Source: Ochrobactrum sp. RH2CCR150 (lineage in GTDB: Bacteria; Pseudomonadota; Alphaproteobacteria; Rhizobiales; Rhizobiaceae). Taken from it: a DNA stretch of 64,000 nt. The stretch covers positions 496,001 to 560,000 of the forward strand of contig JACGXE010000002.1 in assembly GCA_014138095.1 (NCBI GenBank), given 5' to 3'. How positions within the stretch are numbered: the stretch's first letter is position 1; every line of letters starts with the position of its first letter. The notes under the pieces are model-generated. The model ran no database searches and was not told the DNA's origin. It was given only the letters and a program-made list of their open reading frames with translations. Shown in pieces: positions 26,864 to 37,630 of this stretch. The translations under genes and the position numbers were made by a program.

Positions 26864-27033
26864 GGTACTGATCCTTATAAGCGCCGCGCGAACCAAAAGG
26901 ACGCAAGCAGGACGCTTGATTTATTACGTTGCCCTTAATGTAACAGCGGTTTTCTCTTTTACCAAGGGGCAGGCCGGTGAGACTCGGCGGAAAATTTCGA
27001 AAAGATCGTATGAATTGCGATAAGGCAAAAAAC

Positions 27034-27065
27034 GAAAGGGCTTTCGCAAATGCGAAAGCCCTTTC
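27034..27065 (-). terminator. Terminator of the amino acid ABC operon
   Basis: Perfect 15-bp stem (27034-27048 / 27051-27065) with a 2-nt loop and, on the minus strand, a CGTTTTTT tail. It is 20 bp after the ATPase gene. Confidence 0.92.
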
Positions 27066-27085
27066 CTGAAAGACAAAATGGTCGG

Positions 27086-27847
27086 TCAGATATCGTAACT
27101 ATGCGCGGCGTTGATGGTCGCCACAAACTGCTTGGTGCGCTCACGGGACGGGCGCGTGAAAACATCGTGTGCAGAGCCGGTTTCGACAATATTGCCTGAT
27201 TCCAGAAACACCACATTCTGCGAAATCTTGGAGGCGAGGCGCAGATCGTGGGTGGCGATCACCATCGTCGTGCCTTCCTTGGCAAGCTTGCTCAGCACAT
27301 CCACCACTTCCGAGGCGAGTTCCGGATCAAGCGCCGAGGTGGGTTCGTCGCACAACAACACGCGGGGCGAAGGCGCCAGAGCGCGGGCAATCGCGATGCG
27401 CTGTTGCTGTCCGCCGGACAGGGTCGACGGCCAGGCGTCGGCCTTATGCGCCATGCCAACTTTCTGCAACAGCTCCATGGCGCGTTCGCGGGCCTTGGCC
27501 TTTGGCCATTTCAACACGGTGACAAGGCTTTCCATGACATTCTGGATCGCCGTCTGATGTGGGAACAGCTGGAAATTCTGGAACACCATGCCGGTCTGGC
27601 GGCGGATGGACTGGATCGCCTGCCAGCTTGGCTTACGTCCCGGCTCAAACGTCAGCGTCTGCCCACCCAGCGACAGACTGCCGGACGTGGGCACTTCAAG
27701 CAGGTTGATGCAGCGCAGAAGCGTGCTCTTGCCGCCGCCTGACGGGCCGACGAGAGCTGTCACCGAGCCTTCAGAGATGGTGACATTGATGTCGTTCAGG
27801 ATCACAGCGTCGTCAAAACGCTTTACGATGTGTTTCAGCTCGATCAT
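27086..27847 (-). CDS. Polar amino acid ABC transporter ATP-binding protein
   Basis: 253 residues. Walker A GPSGGGKST, signature LSGGQQQR, Walker B VLLCDEPTSALDPEL and switch VIATHDLRLASK. The LRCINLLEVPTSG region is typical of the PAAT group (GlnQ, TcyC). It overlaps the permease gene by ATGA and is the last gene of the operon before a strong terminator. It energises import of the ligand held by the binding protein encoded upstream. Confidence 0.92.
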   Translation of the reverse strand: MIELKHIVKRFDDAVILNDINVTISEGSVTALVGPSGGGKSTLLRCINLLEVPTSGSLSLGGQTLTFEPGRKPSWQAIQSIRRQTGMVFQNFQLFPHQTAIQNVMESLVTVLKWPKAKARERAMELLQKVGMAHKADAWPSTLSGGQQQRIAIARALAPSPRVLLCDEPTSALDPELASEVVDVLSKLAKEGTTMVIATHDLRLASKISQNVVFLESGNIVETGSAHDVFTRPSRERTKQFVATINAAHSYDI

Positions 27848-28524
27848 GCGTTTGTCTCCAGCGTGCCGCCATAACGCCCGAAGCGTCGCTCAAGCCGTAC
27901 CTGAAGGGCAGACAGAATCGAACTCAGCGCCAGATAGATCAGCGCGGCTTCGATATAGAGGATCAGCGGTTCGTAGGTCGTGGCGACGATGCGCTGTGCC
28001 GACTGGAAAAGCTCCGGCACGGTGATTGCGGCGGCGAGCGACGTATCTTTCACAAGTGAAATGAACGTGTTGGAAAGCGGTGGCACGGCGATTCTGGTCG
28101 CCTGCGGCAACACGGTGCGGATCAATGCCTGACGCCAGCTCATGCCGATGGAATAGGCGGCTTCCCATTGGCCCTTGGGCACCGATGAGATCACTGCCCG
28201 GATAATTTCCGAACTATAGGCGCCGACATTCAACGTGAAGCCGATAAGCGCCGCCGGGAATGCATCGAGATAGATGCCCATACTCGGCAAGCCATAGAAG
28301 ATCACGAAAAGCTGCACCAGCAGCGGCGTGCCACGGAATATCCAGACATAGAAGCGCGCAATCGACGAAAGCCAGACCGGAGCGAAAAGCCGGACGAGCG
28401 CTGTCAAAAGAGCCAGCGCCAGACCAAAGATGAAGGATAGCAAGGTCAACGGAATGGTGAAGATCAGCCCCGCCCAGAGAAGGGTCGGTAGCGACTCGAT
28501 CATGAGTTGTAGCCAGTCAGGCAC
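27844..28524 (-). CDS. Polar amino acid ABC transporter permease (TcyB/YecS-like)
   Basis: 226 residues, GTG start with GGAG 9 nt upstream. Five hydrophobic segments, with the family loop GQWEAAYSIGMSWRQALIRTVLPQA that docks on the ATPase. FRGTPLLVQLFVIFYGLP is a hallmark of His/Gln/Cys-type permeases. A single permease gene suggests a homodimer, as for cystine transporters. It sits 192 bp after the binding-protein gene with a terminator hairpin between. Confidence 0.9.
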   Translation of the reverse strand: MPDWLQLMIESLPTLLWAGLIFTIPLTLLSFIFGLALALLTALVRLFAPVWLSSIARFYVWIFRGTPLLVQLFVIFYGLPSMGIYLDAFPAALIGFTLNVGAYSSEIIRAVISSVPKGQWEAAYSIGMSWRQALIRTVLPQATRIAVPPLSNTFISLVKDTSLAAAITVPELFQSAQRIVATTYEPLILYIEAALIYLALSSILSALQVRLERRFGRYGGTLETNA

Positions 28525-28662
28525 CGGGTTCGGCTCCTTTGAACGAAAAGCAGTGTCGGTTCAAACCGAGATGATCAGGCACCGGAAAGGTACGTTCACT
28601 CATCTTATACAGTTTATGGAAAGCGAACTTGAAAATTTATTGGGAATAAATTTCTACATACA

Positions 28663-28695
28663 CAAAAAAGAAGCCGGAATCCCGTTCCGGCTTCT
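28663..28695 (-). terminator. Terminator between amino acid binding protein and permease genes
   Basis: Minus-strand stem AGAAGCCGGAA / TTCCGGCTTCT (28669-28679 with 28685-28695), 5-nt loop, then TTTTTT. It probably lets most transcripts end after the abundant binding protein. Confidence 0.9.
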
Positions 28696-28716
28696 CTATT
28701 TCCGGCGCTCAGGAGC

Positions 28717-29490
28717 TTACTTGGAAACGTCCTGACCGAAATACTTCTGTGCGATCTTGTCGTAGGTGCCGTCGGCCTTGATGTCATCCAGCGCCTTGTT
28801 GATCGCTGCAACGAGATCGTCGTCGCCCTTGCGAACGATGATGCCCGAAGCGTCAGCGTTTTCCTTCTCGGCCACGATCTTGACCGGAGCCTTCGGCTGA
28901 TGCTTCTTGAAGTCCAGGAAGGACAGGCTGTCATTGAGCGTCGCATCAGCGCGGCCCGTCAGAACCAGCTGGATCGACTGATCGAAACCGTCGGTGGCCA
29001 CGAGTTCCGCACCGGCTTCCTTGGCGATTTTGCCGTAGTTGCTGGTGAGCGACTGTGCCGACTTCTTGCCCTTCAGATCGGCAAAATCCTTGATCGTGTC
29101 GTTGTTGTCGTTGACGATCAGAACAACCTTGGAAACGATATAAGGGTTGGAGAAGTTGAACTTCTTCTTGCGCTCTTCGGTGATGCCAACCTGATTGATG
29201 ACGGCATCATAACGGTTGACGTCGAGACCGGCGATCAGGCCGTCCCACTTGCCTTCGACGAATTCCGGCTTGACGCCGAGCTTGGCAGCCACGGCTTCAC
29301 CGATTTCCACGTCGAAGCCGACGAGCTTGTTGTCCTTGTCGTGATAGGTGAAAGGCGCATAGGTGCCTTCGGTGCCGATCTTCAGAACGCCCGCCGACTT
29401 GATGGCGTCGAGATTTTCTCCAGCCATTGCGCCGGTGAAGAGAGCTGCCTGAATGATGCCTGCGGTAGCGATGATCTGAGCGAATTTCAT
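28717..29490 (-). CDS. Polar amino acid ABC transporter periplasmic binding protein (TcyA/FliY-like)
   Basis: 257 residues with a signal peptide (MKFAQIIATAGIIQAALFTGAMA). The bacterial solute-binding family 3 domain begins LDAIKSAGVLKIGTEGTYAPF, with GFDVEIGEAVAAKLG and NQVGITEERKKKF, which resemble cystine-binding proteins. Cystine or a related polar amino acid is the likely ligand; this is inference. It is the first gene of the operon and is followed by a terminator hairpin. Confidence 0.9.
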   Translation of the reverse strand: MKFAQIIATAGIIQAALFTGAMAGENLDAIKSAGVLKIGTEGTYAPFTYHDKDNKLVGFDVEIGEAVAAKLGVKPEFVEGKWDGLIAGLDVNRYDAVINQVGITEERKKKFNFSNPYIVSKVVLIVNDNNDTIKDFADLKGKKSAQSLTSNYGKIAKEAGAELVATDGFDQSIQLVLTGRADATLNDSLSFLDFKKHQPKAPVKIVAEKENADASGIIVRKGDDDLVAAINKALDDIKADGTYDKIAQKYFGQDVSK

Positions 29491-29708
29491 TTTCGGTATC
29501 CGTGAACTGGTTGATGTTCTATTGATCGCAGAAATTTAATTCTAAAGATGCGTCCAAAACGACCATTAAGGCATAATTATTAGGATGTGTTCCTAATTAT
29601 TGGAATAATTTGGGTGAATAATTCTAACATTTTCCGGTGTGGATCGGAAGGGCGGAAAAAGCGTTCGCTAGCCACTTATCCGTGGGGCGATTTTGCTACG
29701 TCGGAACG
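29491..29708. other. Intergenic, about 220 bp
   Basis: AT-rich sequence upstream of the amino acid transporter operon, presumably holding its promoter. Repeated near-copies of TAATTATT around 29570-29615 are visible. No gene. Confidence 0.4.
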
Positions 29709-29742
29709 TAAAACGCCGCCAGAATTTTAGCTGGCGGCGGTT
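29709..29742 (-). terminator. Terminator of the oxoprolinase gene
   Basis: Minus-strand 9-bp stem CGCCGCCAG / CTGGCGGCG (29714-29722 with 29731-29739), 8-nt loop, then TTTT; 36 bp after the gene. Confidence 0.85.
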
Positions 29743-29777
29743 CACTTTTAGATGAAACGGCTGATTAGGAGAACGAT

Positions 29778-32700
29778 TTACTCCGGCTTGCCAAAACCGC
29801 CGCCGGTCGGCGTGATGACGGTGAAGGCTTCACCTGCTTCCAGAACAGTCTGGTCACAATTGCCGAGCACATCGACCGAACCGTCCTTACGGCGCACTTC
29901 GTTGCGGCCGGTCTGACCGGCCTCGCCGCCTTCCAGACCGAACGGCGCTACGCGGCGATGGCCGGAAAGAATGGCGAATTCCAGCGTCTTCAATGCGCGG
30001 ATCGTGCGCTTGGTGCCGTCGCCAGCATACCATTTGCCCTTTCCGCCGGAATTTTCGCGAATATGGAAATCTTCCAGCAAGACGGGGAAGCGGGTTTCCA
30101 GAATTTCCGGATCGGTCAAGCGCGAATTGGTCATATGTGTGTGCACGGCATCGGCACCGTTGAAGCCAAGACCGGCGGGCGCGCCGGAACAGATGGTTTC
30201 GTAATACTGATACTCGTCATTGCCGAAGGTCAGATTGTTCATGGTGCCTTGTGCGGCGGCCATCGCCTTGGTCGCGCCGAACAGGCAGTTGGTAACGGCC
30301 TGGCTGACCTCGACATTGCCTGCCACGACTGCCGCCGGATATTGCGGCGAGAGCATTGAACCTTCCGGCACAACGATCCTGATTGGTCGCAGGCAGCCCG
30401 CATTCATCGGAATGTCGCCTTCGACCAGCACGCGGAAGACATAGAGCACAGCCGCGCGGGTGACTGGTTCCGGCGCATTGAAGTTGTCGGAACGCTGCTC
30501 AGACGTGCCGGTGAAATCGACGGTCGCTTCACGCTTTTCCTTGTCGATGGTGACGCGCACCTCGATCTCGCAGCCCTGATCCATCTCATAGGTGAAGTGA
30601 CCGTCCGGCAGCTTGTCGAGCACGCGGCGCACGCTTTCGGCGGCGTTGTCCTGAACATGGCCCATATAGGCTTTCACGACATCCTCGCCGAAAAGACCGA
30701 TCATCTTCTTCAGTTCGGCAACGCCCTTTTCGTTGGCGGCGATCTGCGCCTTCAGATCGTTGACGTTCTGCGTCAGGTTACGGACAGGGTAGGTGGCGCC
30801 AGTCAGCAGAGCGGCGAGCGCCTCTTCACGGAAGGTGCCGCGATCCACCAGCTTGAAATTGTCGATATAGACGCCTTCCTGTTCGATATTGACAGCAAGC
30901 GGCGACATGGAGCCCGGAGCAATGCCGCCAATATCCGCATGGTGGCCACGGCTTGCGACCCAGAAGCGGATTTCGCGATTATCGTCATCGAAAACCGGCG
31001 TGCAGACAGTGAGGTCGGGCAGATGGGTGCCGCCATTATAAGGCGCGTTGATGAGGAACACATCGCCCTGCTTGATGTCGCTGTTTTCGCGGATGGCGGT
31101 GGCAACCGATGCGTCCATGGAACCGAGATGCACCGGCATATGCGGCGCATTGGCAACAAGATTGCCTGCTGCGTCGAAAACCGCGCAGGAAAAGTCCAGA
31201 CGTTCCTTGATGTTCACTGAATAGGCGGTGTTCTGAAGCGTCACACCCATCTGCTCGGCAATGGACATGAAGAGATTGTTGAAAATCTCCAGCATGACAG
31301 GATCGGCTTCGGTACCAATGGCCGTGCGCACGGGCAGCGCCTTGATGCGCGTCAGCACCACGTGGTCATGGGCGGTCAGGCGGGCCTGCCAGCCATCTTC
31401 GATAACGATAGTCTGGTTTTTCTCAATGATGATCGCCGGGCCGGTTACAGTCTGGCCGCGCTGCATCTGCTCGCGTAGGACCACGCCCGCATCGTGCAAC
31501 GCGCCTTGCGAGAAGAAGCGGGTCCGCTTGGCGGTTTCAGCCTCCAGATCGCTGTCGAGCGATTGGGCGCTTTCGGTCTCGCCTGCACCACCGCCAACGG
31601 CTTCGACTTCCACGGCATCGATAACGAGAGCCTTGTTCTCAGCAATGAAGCCGAAACGTCGCTTATGGGCCGCCTCGAACTCGGCGCGAAGACGGTTGGT
31701 ATTGTCCTCAGCGGGGAAGGTGGCCTCAATGGAGAGCACAGTGTCTGTGCCCGCATAGCGGATGTGGGCGCGCAGATGACGCTGCACGGCTGCGGCCTCG
31801 ATACCCTGGGTCAGAAGTTCGGCAACGCATTCCTGCGCCAGTTCTTCACCCAGCTCCTTCAGGGCAGCGGGGGCAGCCGGATCGAGCGCGACGCCGAGCG
31901 CCTTTTGACGGGTGGCACGAATATCGGCCAGACCCATGCCATAGGCGGAAAGCAGGCCGGACATCGGATGAAGAAGAATATTCTTCATGCCAAGCGCATC
32001 AGCGACGAGACAGGCGTGCTGACCACCCGCGCCGCCAAAGCAGTTGAGCGCATAGCGCGTCACATCATAGCCGCGCTGGACGGAAATTTTCTTAATAGCC
32101 TCGACCATATTGGCGACCGCAATGCGGATGAAGCCGTCGGCAACTGCTTCTGGCGAACGGCCATCGCCAATCTCGGCTGCGAGCGCGGTAAAGAGTTCAC
32201 GCACTCGTTCCACATCGAGCGGCTGGTTCTGTTCGGGACCGAAGATCGGCGGGAAAAATTCCGGCAACAGCTTACCCAGCATGACATTGGCGTCGGTGAC
32301 GGCGAGCGGTCCGCCATTGCGGTAGCAGGCCGGGCCGGGATTGGCGCCTGCCGAATCCGGGCCGACGCGGAAACGTCCGGCATCGTAATGCAGGATCGAG
32401 CCGCCGCCTGCGGCAACGGTGTGGATCAGCATCATGGGCGCACGCACGCGCACCCCGGCAACTTCCGTTTCGAAGGCCCGTTCATATTCGCCATCGAAAT
32501 GCGCGACGTCCGTGGAGGTGCCGCCCATGTCAAAGCCGATGACTTTCGGGAAGCCTGCCGTTTCGCCGGTACGGGCGAGGCCGACAACGCCGCCTGCCGG
32601 GCCGGACAGGATGGCATCCTTGCCCTGAAACAGATCGGCTGCCGTGAGACCACCCGATGACATCATGAACATGACGCGCGCGCCGGTGCGCTCGACATCC

Positions 32701-33401
32701 AGCTCATTGGATACTTGCGCAACATAACGGCGAAGAACCGGCGACAGATAGGCATCAACGACCGTCGTGTCGCCACGCCCGACCAGCTTGATCAGCGGCG
32801 AAACTTCGTGACTGACAGAAACCTGCTCGAAGTCGAGACCGCGTGCAATGCGAGCAATTTCAGCCTCATGCGCGGGAAACTTATAAGCATGCATGAGGGC
32901 GATGGCGACGGATTTGTAGCCTTGTTCCTTCAATGCAACCAGTGCAGCTTCGGCCTCGGAGGGATCGAGCGCCGCTTCAACTGTGCCGTCTGCCTGAACG
33001 CGTTCGTGCAGCTCCACGACCTTTTCATAAAGCGCTTCCGGCTTGATGATTTCGGTCGCAAAGATGTTCTTGCGCTCCTGATAGCCAATGCGCAGCGCAT
33101 CGCGAAAACCCTTGGTGGTGACAAGGGCCAGCCGCTCGCCCTTACGCTCCAGAAGCGCATTGGTCGCGACCGTGGTGCCCATGCGAACTTCGCCGATGAT
33201 TCCGGCGGGAACAGCTTCGCCGGTCTTGAGGCCCAGATGCAGACGAATGCCGTGAACGGCGGCATCCTTATAGGCAGACGGGTTTTCGGAGAGAACCTTG
33301 CGTGCATGGAGCTGGCCCTGCGGATCCCGCCCGATAACGTCCGTAAACGTACCGCCGCGGTCGATCCAGAAGTCCCATACTCCGCGTCCCGTTCCGCTCA
33401 T
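29778..33401 (-). CDS. Fused hydantoinase A/B, 5-oxoprolinase-type enzyme
   Basis: 1207 residues. The N-terminal HyuA half (about 1-690) starts with [15 protein letters not shown] and has [20 protein letters not shown], the ATP-binding actin-like fold. The C-terminal HyuB half (about 700-1207) has [12 protein letters not shown] and ends [10 protein letters not shown]. Fusion and length match eukaryotic-type 5-oxoprolinase (ATP-dependent opening of 5-oxo-L-proline to glutamate), although hydantoinases share this layout. The start at 33401 follows GGGAG. It is transcribed away from a MarR-type regulator and a peptide transporter-peptidase operon, suggesting a linked substrate. Confidence 0.9.
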   Translation of the reverse strand: MSGTGRGVWDFWIDRGGTFTDVIGRDPQGQLHARKVLSENPSAYKDAAVHGIRLHLGLKTGEAVPAGIIGEVRMGTTVATNALLERKGERLALVTTKGFRDALRIGYQERKNIFATEIIKPEALYEKVVELHERVQADGTVEAALDPSEAEAALVALKEQGYKSVAIALMHAYKFPAHEAEIARIARGLDFEQVSVSHEVSPLIKLVGRGDTTVVDAYLSPVLRRYVAQVSNELDVERTGARVMFMMSSGGLTAADLFQGKDAILSGPAGGVVGLARTGETAGFPKVIGFDMGGTSTDVAHFDGEYERAFETEVAGVRVRAPMMLIHTVAAGGGSILHYDAGRFRVGPDSAGANPGPACYRNGGPLAVTDANVMLGKLLPEFFPPIFGPEQNQPLDVERVRELFTALAAEIGDGRSPEAVADGFIRIAVANMVEAIKKISVQRGYDVTRYALNCFGGAGGQHACLVADALGMKNILLHPMSGLLSAYGMGLADIRATRQKALGVALDPAAPAALKELGEELAQECVAELLTQGIEAAAVQRHLRAHIRYAGTDTVLSIEATFPAEDNTNRLRAEFEAAHKRRFGFIAENKALVIDAVEVEAVGGGAGETESAQSLDSDLEAETAKRTRFFSQGALHDAGVVLREQMQRGQTVTGPAIIIEKNQTIVIEDGWQARLTAHDHVVLTRIKALPVRTAIGTEADPVMLEIFNNLFMSIAEQMGVTLQNTAYSVNIKERLDFSCAVFDAAGNLVANAPHMPVHLGSMDASVATAIRENSDIKQGDVFLINAPYNGGTHLPDLTVCTPVFDDDNREIRFWVASRGHHADIGGIAPGSMSPLAVNIEQEGVYIDNFKLVDRGTFREEALAALLTGATYPVRNLTQNVNDLKAQIAANEKGVAELKKMIGLFGEDVVKAYMGHVQDNAAESVRRVLDKLPDGHFTYEMDQGCEIEVRVTIDKEKREATVDFTGTSEQRSDNFNAPEPVTRAAVLYVFRVLVEGDIPMNAGCLRPIRIVVPEGSMLSPQYPAAVVAGNVEVSQAVTNCLFGATKAMAAAQGTMNNLTFGNDEYQYYETICSGAPAGLGFNGADAVHTHMTNSRLTDPEILETRFPVLLEDFHIRENSGGKGKWYAGDGTKRTIRALKTLEFAILSGHRRVAPFGLEGGEAGQTGRNEVRRKDGSVDVLGNCDQTVLEAGEAFTVITPTGGGFGKPE

Positions 33402-33474
33402 CGCTGGCTCCCTCACACAAAATTCCAGATGCATTGAGTTGTGTATTCTGAAAACACTTCTGAAATTGATAGTC

Positions 33475-33494
33475 ACATTTTATTGACAAAATGT
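33475..33494. promoter_or_regulatory. Putative operator and promoter between oxoprolinase and MarR-like genes
   Basis: Inverted repeat ACATTTT-N6-AAAATGT (33475-33494). TTGACA (33483-33488) inside it, with TGACAT 17 bp on (33506-33511), forms a sigma70-like promoter for the MarR gene. A repressor here could block both directions. Confidence 0.55.
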
Positions 33495-33540
33495 CGATAA
33501 GATGATGACATAAAATTCACATAAAAGCGGGAGCGTCAAA

Positions 33541-34149
33541 ATGGGTAAAGATAAGGCTTCTGAGGAAGAGCCTAACATCGGAGACGAAATGCAGGAGGCT
33601 GGCTTCGATGAAGTCACGCTGCCCAAGCATTTGCGCCCGGTTGCCTCGATCGGCCCCATTGTCTCATCCGCGCATCTGGCTGAAGGCGGTTCGCCCGGCC
33701 TGTCCGAGGTTGAATACGGCCTCATTCTCGCATCGCACGCCTTTTCGCGCTGGATGGTTCGATGCATGGCTGCGGCGGGATTGCCGGGACTGTCTCCCAT
33801 CGAAGTGCTGATTCTCCATTCGATCCGCCATCGTGATCGCGAGAAGAAGCTTGCCGATATCTGCCTCGTTCTCGACATTGAAGACACGCATATTGCCACC
33901 TATGCCATTCGCAAGCTTGAAAATGCGGGCTTGCTGACGACGGGCAAGGCGGCAAAGGAAAAGACGGTGAAGATCACCGCCAAGGGCGCGGACGCCTGCG
34001 CGCGCTATGCGCAGATTCGCGAGCGGCTTCTGGTCGATTCCACCGCCAATGCGCGCCCTTCGGAAGAAACGCTTTCCGAAGTGGCTGCCCTTCTGCGTTT
34101 CATGTCCGGTGCATTCAATCAGGCCACGCGGTCTGCCATCACACTTTAA
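33541..34149 (+). CDS. MarR-like winged-helix transcriptional regulator
   Basis: 202 residues, longer than typical MarR (about 145) because of a 65-residue acidic N-terminal extension. The winged helix covers about 85-160: LSPIEVLILHSIRHRDREKKLADICLVLDIEDTHIATYAIRKLE. This matches the predicted MarR-type regulators found beside ABC/hydantoinase loci. GGGAG precedes the ATG. It is 13 bp upstream of the ABC ATPase gene, so it is probably the local regulator of that operon and of the divergent oxoprolinase. The ligand is unknown. Confidence 0.85.
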   Translation: MGKDKASEEEPNIGDEMQEAGFDEVTLPKHLRPVASIGPIVSSAHLAEGGSPGLSEVEYGLILASHAFSRWMVRCMAAAGLPGLSPIEVLILHSIRHRDREKKLADICLVLDIEDTHIATYAIRKLENAGLLTTGKAAKEKTVKITAKGADACARYAQIRERLLVDSTANARPSEETLSEVAALLRFMSGAFNQATRSAITL

Positions 34150-34162
34150 GAGGGTTGAAAGT

Positions 34163-35998
34163 TTGAGCGGAACCGAGTTGAGCGAACCAGTTTCAAAACC
34201 TCTGCTGACCGTCGATGGCCTCAGTGTCGAATTTGGTGCGAGCCGTGTCGTTGACGATCTGAGCTTCTCGGTCTATCCCGGTCGCACGCTGGCTGTGGTG
34301 GGCGAATCCGGTTCGGGCAAGTCCATCACGTCGCTTTCCATCATGCGGCTTGCCGATATGAGCGGTGCGAAATTCCCGTCCGGCCGTATTTTGTTTGGCG
34401 AACGCGATCTGCTTAAGGCCGATCAGAAGACAATGCGGGGCATTCGCGGCAAGGAGATCGCCATGATCTTCCAGGAGCCGATGACGTCGCTCAATCCGGT
34501 TTTCACCATCGGCAACCAGCTATCCGAAGTGCTGATGCTGCATGAGGGCATGACCCAGCAGGCAGCGCTTGCCGAAGGGACGCGGCTTCTCGAAATGGTG
34601 CGACTTCCCGATGCGGCAGGTCTGATGAAGCGCTATCCGCATCAGCTTTCCGGCGGTATGCGCCAGCGCGTCATGATCGCCATGGCGCTTGCCTGTCGCC
34701 CGAAACTGCTGATTGCCGATGAGCCGACGACGGCGCTCGATGTGACCATTCAGGCCCAGATATTGCACATTATCAGGGATTTGCAGCAAGAGCTTGAAAT
34801 GGCGGTTATTTTCATCACGCACGATATGGGCGTGGTGGCGGAAATGGCTGATGACGTGGTCGTCATGTGGAAGGGCAAGAAGGTCGAGGAGGGCCCGGTC
34901 GGGCAGATTTTTTCGAAGCCGCAACATGCCTATACCAAGACGCTGCTGTCGGCAGTGCCGAAGCTTGGCAGCATGACGGGGGAAGCCTTTCCCAAGCGGA
35001 TGCCGGTTATGACCATGCGCGACGGTGTGCCTGTTCTGACGGGTGAGGAGCGCATTCAGGACACGGCGCGTTATAGCGACAAGCCGTTGCTTTCCGTGGA
35101 CGATCTTTACGTGCGCTTTCCGATCAAGAAGAACCTGTTCGGCAAGGTGACCCATGTCTGCAACGCAGTTTCGAAAGTCGCCTTCGATATTTATCCAGGC
35201 GAAACGCTGGCGCTGGTCGGTGAATCCGGTTCCGGCAAATCGACCATTGGGCGCACCATCCAGCAATTGCAGACGCCGCTTTCCGGCGATATCCGTTTCA
35301 ACGGCAAGGCCTATTCGGCCATGAGCGCAGCCGAGCGCTACGCCATGCGCCGCGAAGTGCAGTATATTTTCCAGGACCCGTTTGCATCGCTCGACCCGCG
35401 CAAGACGGTTGGCTTTTCCATTGCAGAACCCATCCGTACGCATGGTCTTCTCGACAATGACAAGGCAATCAATGCGCGCGTGGCGGAATTGCTGGAGCGG
35501 GTTGGCCTCGGCCCGGAGCACGCGAAGCGCTATCCGCACGAGTTTTCCGGCGGTCAGCGCCAGCGCGTCTGCATCGCGCGGGCGCTCGCCTCCAAGCCAA
35601 AGTTGATCATCGCAGATGAAGCCCTGTCGGCGCTTGATGTTTCCATTCAGGCGCAGGTTATCAACCTGTTCATGGACCTGCAGAAAGAACAGGGGCTGGC
35701 CTATCTCTTCATCAGCCACGACATGGCGGTGGTCGAAAAGATGAGCCATCGCGTTGCGGTTCTTTATCTTGGCCAGATCATGGAACTCGGCTCACGGCAG
35801 CAGGTTTTTGAAACACCGTCGCATGACTACACGAAGCGGCTTCTCTCGGCGGTGCCGATTGCCGATCCGTCGGCGCGCACCAACCGGCCTGCGCTGGAAG
35901 GTGAAATTCCAAGCACGACGCGCCGGATTGATGACAAGCCGCCGATCTATCGCCATCGCGAGGTCGCAGCTGGACATTTCGTGGCCGAAACCGCCTGA
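34163..35998 (+). CDS. Peptide ABC transporter, two ATPase domains fused (DppD-DppF/GsiA type)
   Basis: About 611 residues. Domain 1 has Walker A GESGSGKS, signature LSGGMRQR and DEPTTALD; domain 2 has [17 protein letters not shown] and DEALSALD. Each is followed by an oligopeptide-transporter C-terminal region. A TTG start at 34163, 9 nt after AGGG, fits best; there is no ATG until well inside domain 1. The two-in-one form replaces separate DppD and DppF. It powers the permeases encoded downstream. Confidence 0.9.
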   Translation: MSGTELSEPVSKPLLTVDGLSVEFGASRVVDDLSFSVYPGRTLAVVGESGSGKSITSLSIMRLADMSGAKFPSGRILFGERDLLKADQKTMRGIRGKEIAMIFQEPMTSLNPVFTIGNQLSEVLMLHEGMTQQAALAEGTRLLEMVRLPDAAGLMKRYPHQLSGGMRQRVMIAMALACRPKLLIADEPTTALDVTIQAQILHIIRDLQQELEMAVIFITHDMGVVAEMADDVVVMWKGKKVEEGPVGQIFSKPQHAYTKTLLSAVPKLGSMTGEAFPKRMPVMTMRDGVPVLTGEERIQDTARYSDKPLLSVDDLYVRFPIKKNLFGKVTHVCNAVSKVAFDIYPGETLALVGESGSGKSTIGRTIQQLQTPLSGDIRFNGKAYSAMSAAERYAMRREVQYIFQDPFASLDPRKTVGFSIAEPIRTHGLLDNDKAINARVAELLERVGLGPEHAKRYPHEFSGGQRQRVCIARALASKPKLIIADEALSALDVSIQAQVINLFMDLQKEQGLAYLFISHDMAVVEKMSHRVAVLYLGQIMELGSRQQVFETPSHDYTKRLLSAVPIADPSARTNRPALEGEIPSTTRRIDDKPPIYRHREVAAGHFVAETA

Positions 35999-36036
35999 CG
36001 CATAAAGTTCAACAGAAACCCAAAGGGGAAAAAACA

Positions 36037-37566
36037 ATGATAAGGAAGACACTTAAAGCCGTTCTCATGGCTTCCGCTTTCTCGGCGGCAGTGTTTGCAT
36101 CTGCTCCGGCTTTGGCTGCCGGAAAGCTGACCGTTTCGTCGCCGCAGGACCCGGGCAGCTGGGATCCGATCGACACTTTCCTCGTCAACTGGGCTTCTGT
36201 TGCTACCAACATTTTCGACGGTCTTGTCTATCGCGGTCCAGATCTCAAGATCGTTCCGGCGCTTGCAACCTCGTGGGATGAGCTGGACGACGGCAAGCGT
36301 ATTCGCTTCCATCTGCGTGAGAACGTCAAGTTCCACGATGGCGAGCCGTTCAATGCCGAAGCCGTCAAGTTCACCTTTGATCGCCTGCTCGGTGACGAGG
36401 GCGCGAAAGGCCCGCAGCGTTCCAACTATATCGCCATCGAAAAGGTGGAAGTCATCGACGACAAGACTGTCGATTTCCATCTGAAGGCGCCGGACCCGGT
36501 CCTCATCACCAAGCTGGCTGGTTATGGCGGCATGATCGTTCCGCCGAAATATATTCAGGAAAAGGGCGACGACTATTTCAACACCCATCCGGTCGGCACC
36601 GGACCGTTCAAATTCGTGTCCTATGAGCCGAAGGTCAACATCAAGCTTGAGGCTTTTGCTGATCATTGGGGCGGCGCACCAAAGCTCTCCGAACTCGAAT
36701 ACCGCTTCATCACCGAGCCTTCGACCGCTGTTGCCGAACTTCAGGCTGGTCGCGTCGATCTGGTCATTCCACCGACCATTCCGATTGGTATGATCCCCAC
36801 CATTCAGAGCGATCCGAAGCTGGAACTCGTCACAACGGCAGGCCCGACGGTCTATGCGCTGCGTTTCAACACGGCTGACGGCATCACCAAGGACGAGCGC
36901 GTGCGCAAGGCGCTGACGATGGCGGTTGACCGCGATGCGATCATCCAGTCCATTCTGGCTGGTCAGGCAGAGCCGATTGCAAGCTTCCAGGGTTCGCTGT
37001 CCTTCGGTTTCGACCCGAACATGAAGCCGCTGCCTTACGATCCGGAAGGCGCGAAGAAGCTGCTCGAAGAAGCGGGCGTTCAGCCCGGCGCAAATGTGCA
37101 GATCGACGTGCGCGGTCAGGATGCAAGCTTCAATGAAGTGGCGCAGGCCATCGCAAGCTTCCTGCAGATGGTCGGCGTCAATGCAACCATCAAGCCTTAC
37201 GACACCAATGTTCTGCTGAACGATATCATCCCGCAGGGCAAGACCGGCGCAATGTTCCAGCAGGCCTGGGGCGGCTGGACCTTCGACTACGATAACACCG
37301 CCTATTCCATGTACCATTCGGGCGAAAAGTGGAACCCGTACGACAAGGACGAAAAGCTCGACAAGATGCTGGAAGCGCAGCGCTCGGTTATTGATCGCGG
37401 TGAACGTGAGAAGCTGCTGCAGGAAATCGCGCATTACGCAGCCGACCGCGCACTGGAAATGCCGCTCTACAACCTCAAGGCAATCTTCAGCGTCAACAAG
37501 CGCGTGAAGAACTTCGTGCCGGTGCCTGACAGCCGTCTGCGTTTGACGGACGTCACTGTCGAGTAA
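36037..37566 (+). CDS. Peptide/oligopeptide ABC transporter binding protein
   Basis: 509 residues with a signal peptide (ending about residue 28, SAPALAA). The solute-binding family 5 pattern is clear: WDPIDTFLVNWASVATNIFDGL, LRENVKFHDGEPFNAEAVKFTFDR, HPVGTGPFKFVSYEP and EERVRKALTMAVDRDAI-like sequence. Such proteins bind dipeptides, oligopeptides, glutathione, nickel or opine-like compounds. Ligand not readable. AAAGGGG precedes the ATG, 38 bp after the ATPase gene. Confidence 0.92.
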   Translation: MIRKTLKAVLMASAFSAAVFASAPALAAGKLTVSSPQDPGSWDPIDTFLVNWASVATNIFDGLVYRGPDLKIVPALATSWDELDDGKRIRFHLRENVKFHDGEPFNAEAVKFTFDRLLGDEGAKGPQRSNYIAIEKVEVIDDKTVDFHLKAPDPVLITKLAGYGGMIVPPKYIQEKGDDYFNTHPVGTGPFKFVSYEPKVNIKLEAFADHWGGAPKLSELEYRFITEPSTAVAELQAGRVDLVIPPTIPIGMIPTIQSDPKLELVTTAGPTVYALRFNTADGITKDERVRKALTMAVDRDAIIQSILAGQAEPIASFQGSLSFGFDPNMKPLPYDPEGAKKLLEEAGVQPGANVQIDVRGQDASFNEVAQAIASFLQMVGVNATIKPYDTNVLLNDIIPQGKTGAMFQQAWGGWTFDYDNTAYSMYHSGEKWNPYDKDEKLDKMLEAQRSVIDRGEREKLLQEIAHYAADRALEMPLYNLKAIFSVNKRVKNFVPVPDSRLRLTDVTVE

Positions 37567-37630
37567 GCAAGAATGACAATACGGCAAGCCGGATATGACC
37601 GGCTTGCCGCAGCATTTCGGAGGCGCACTG

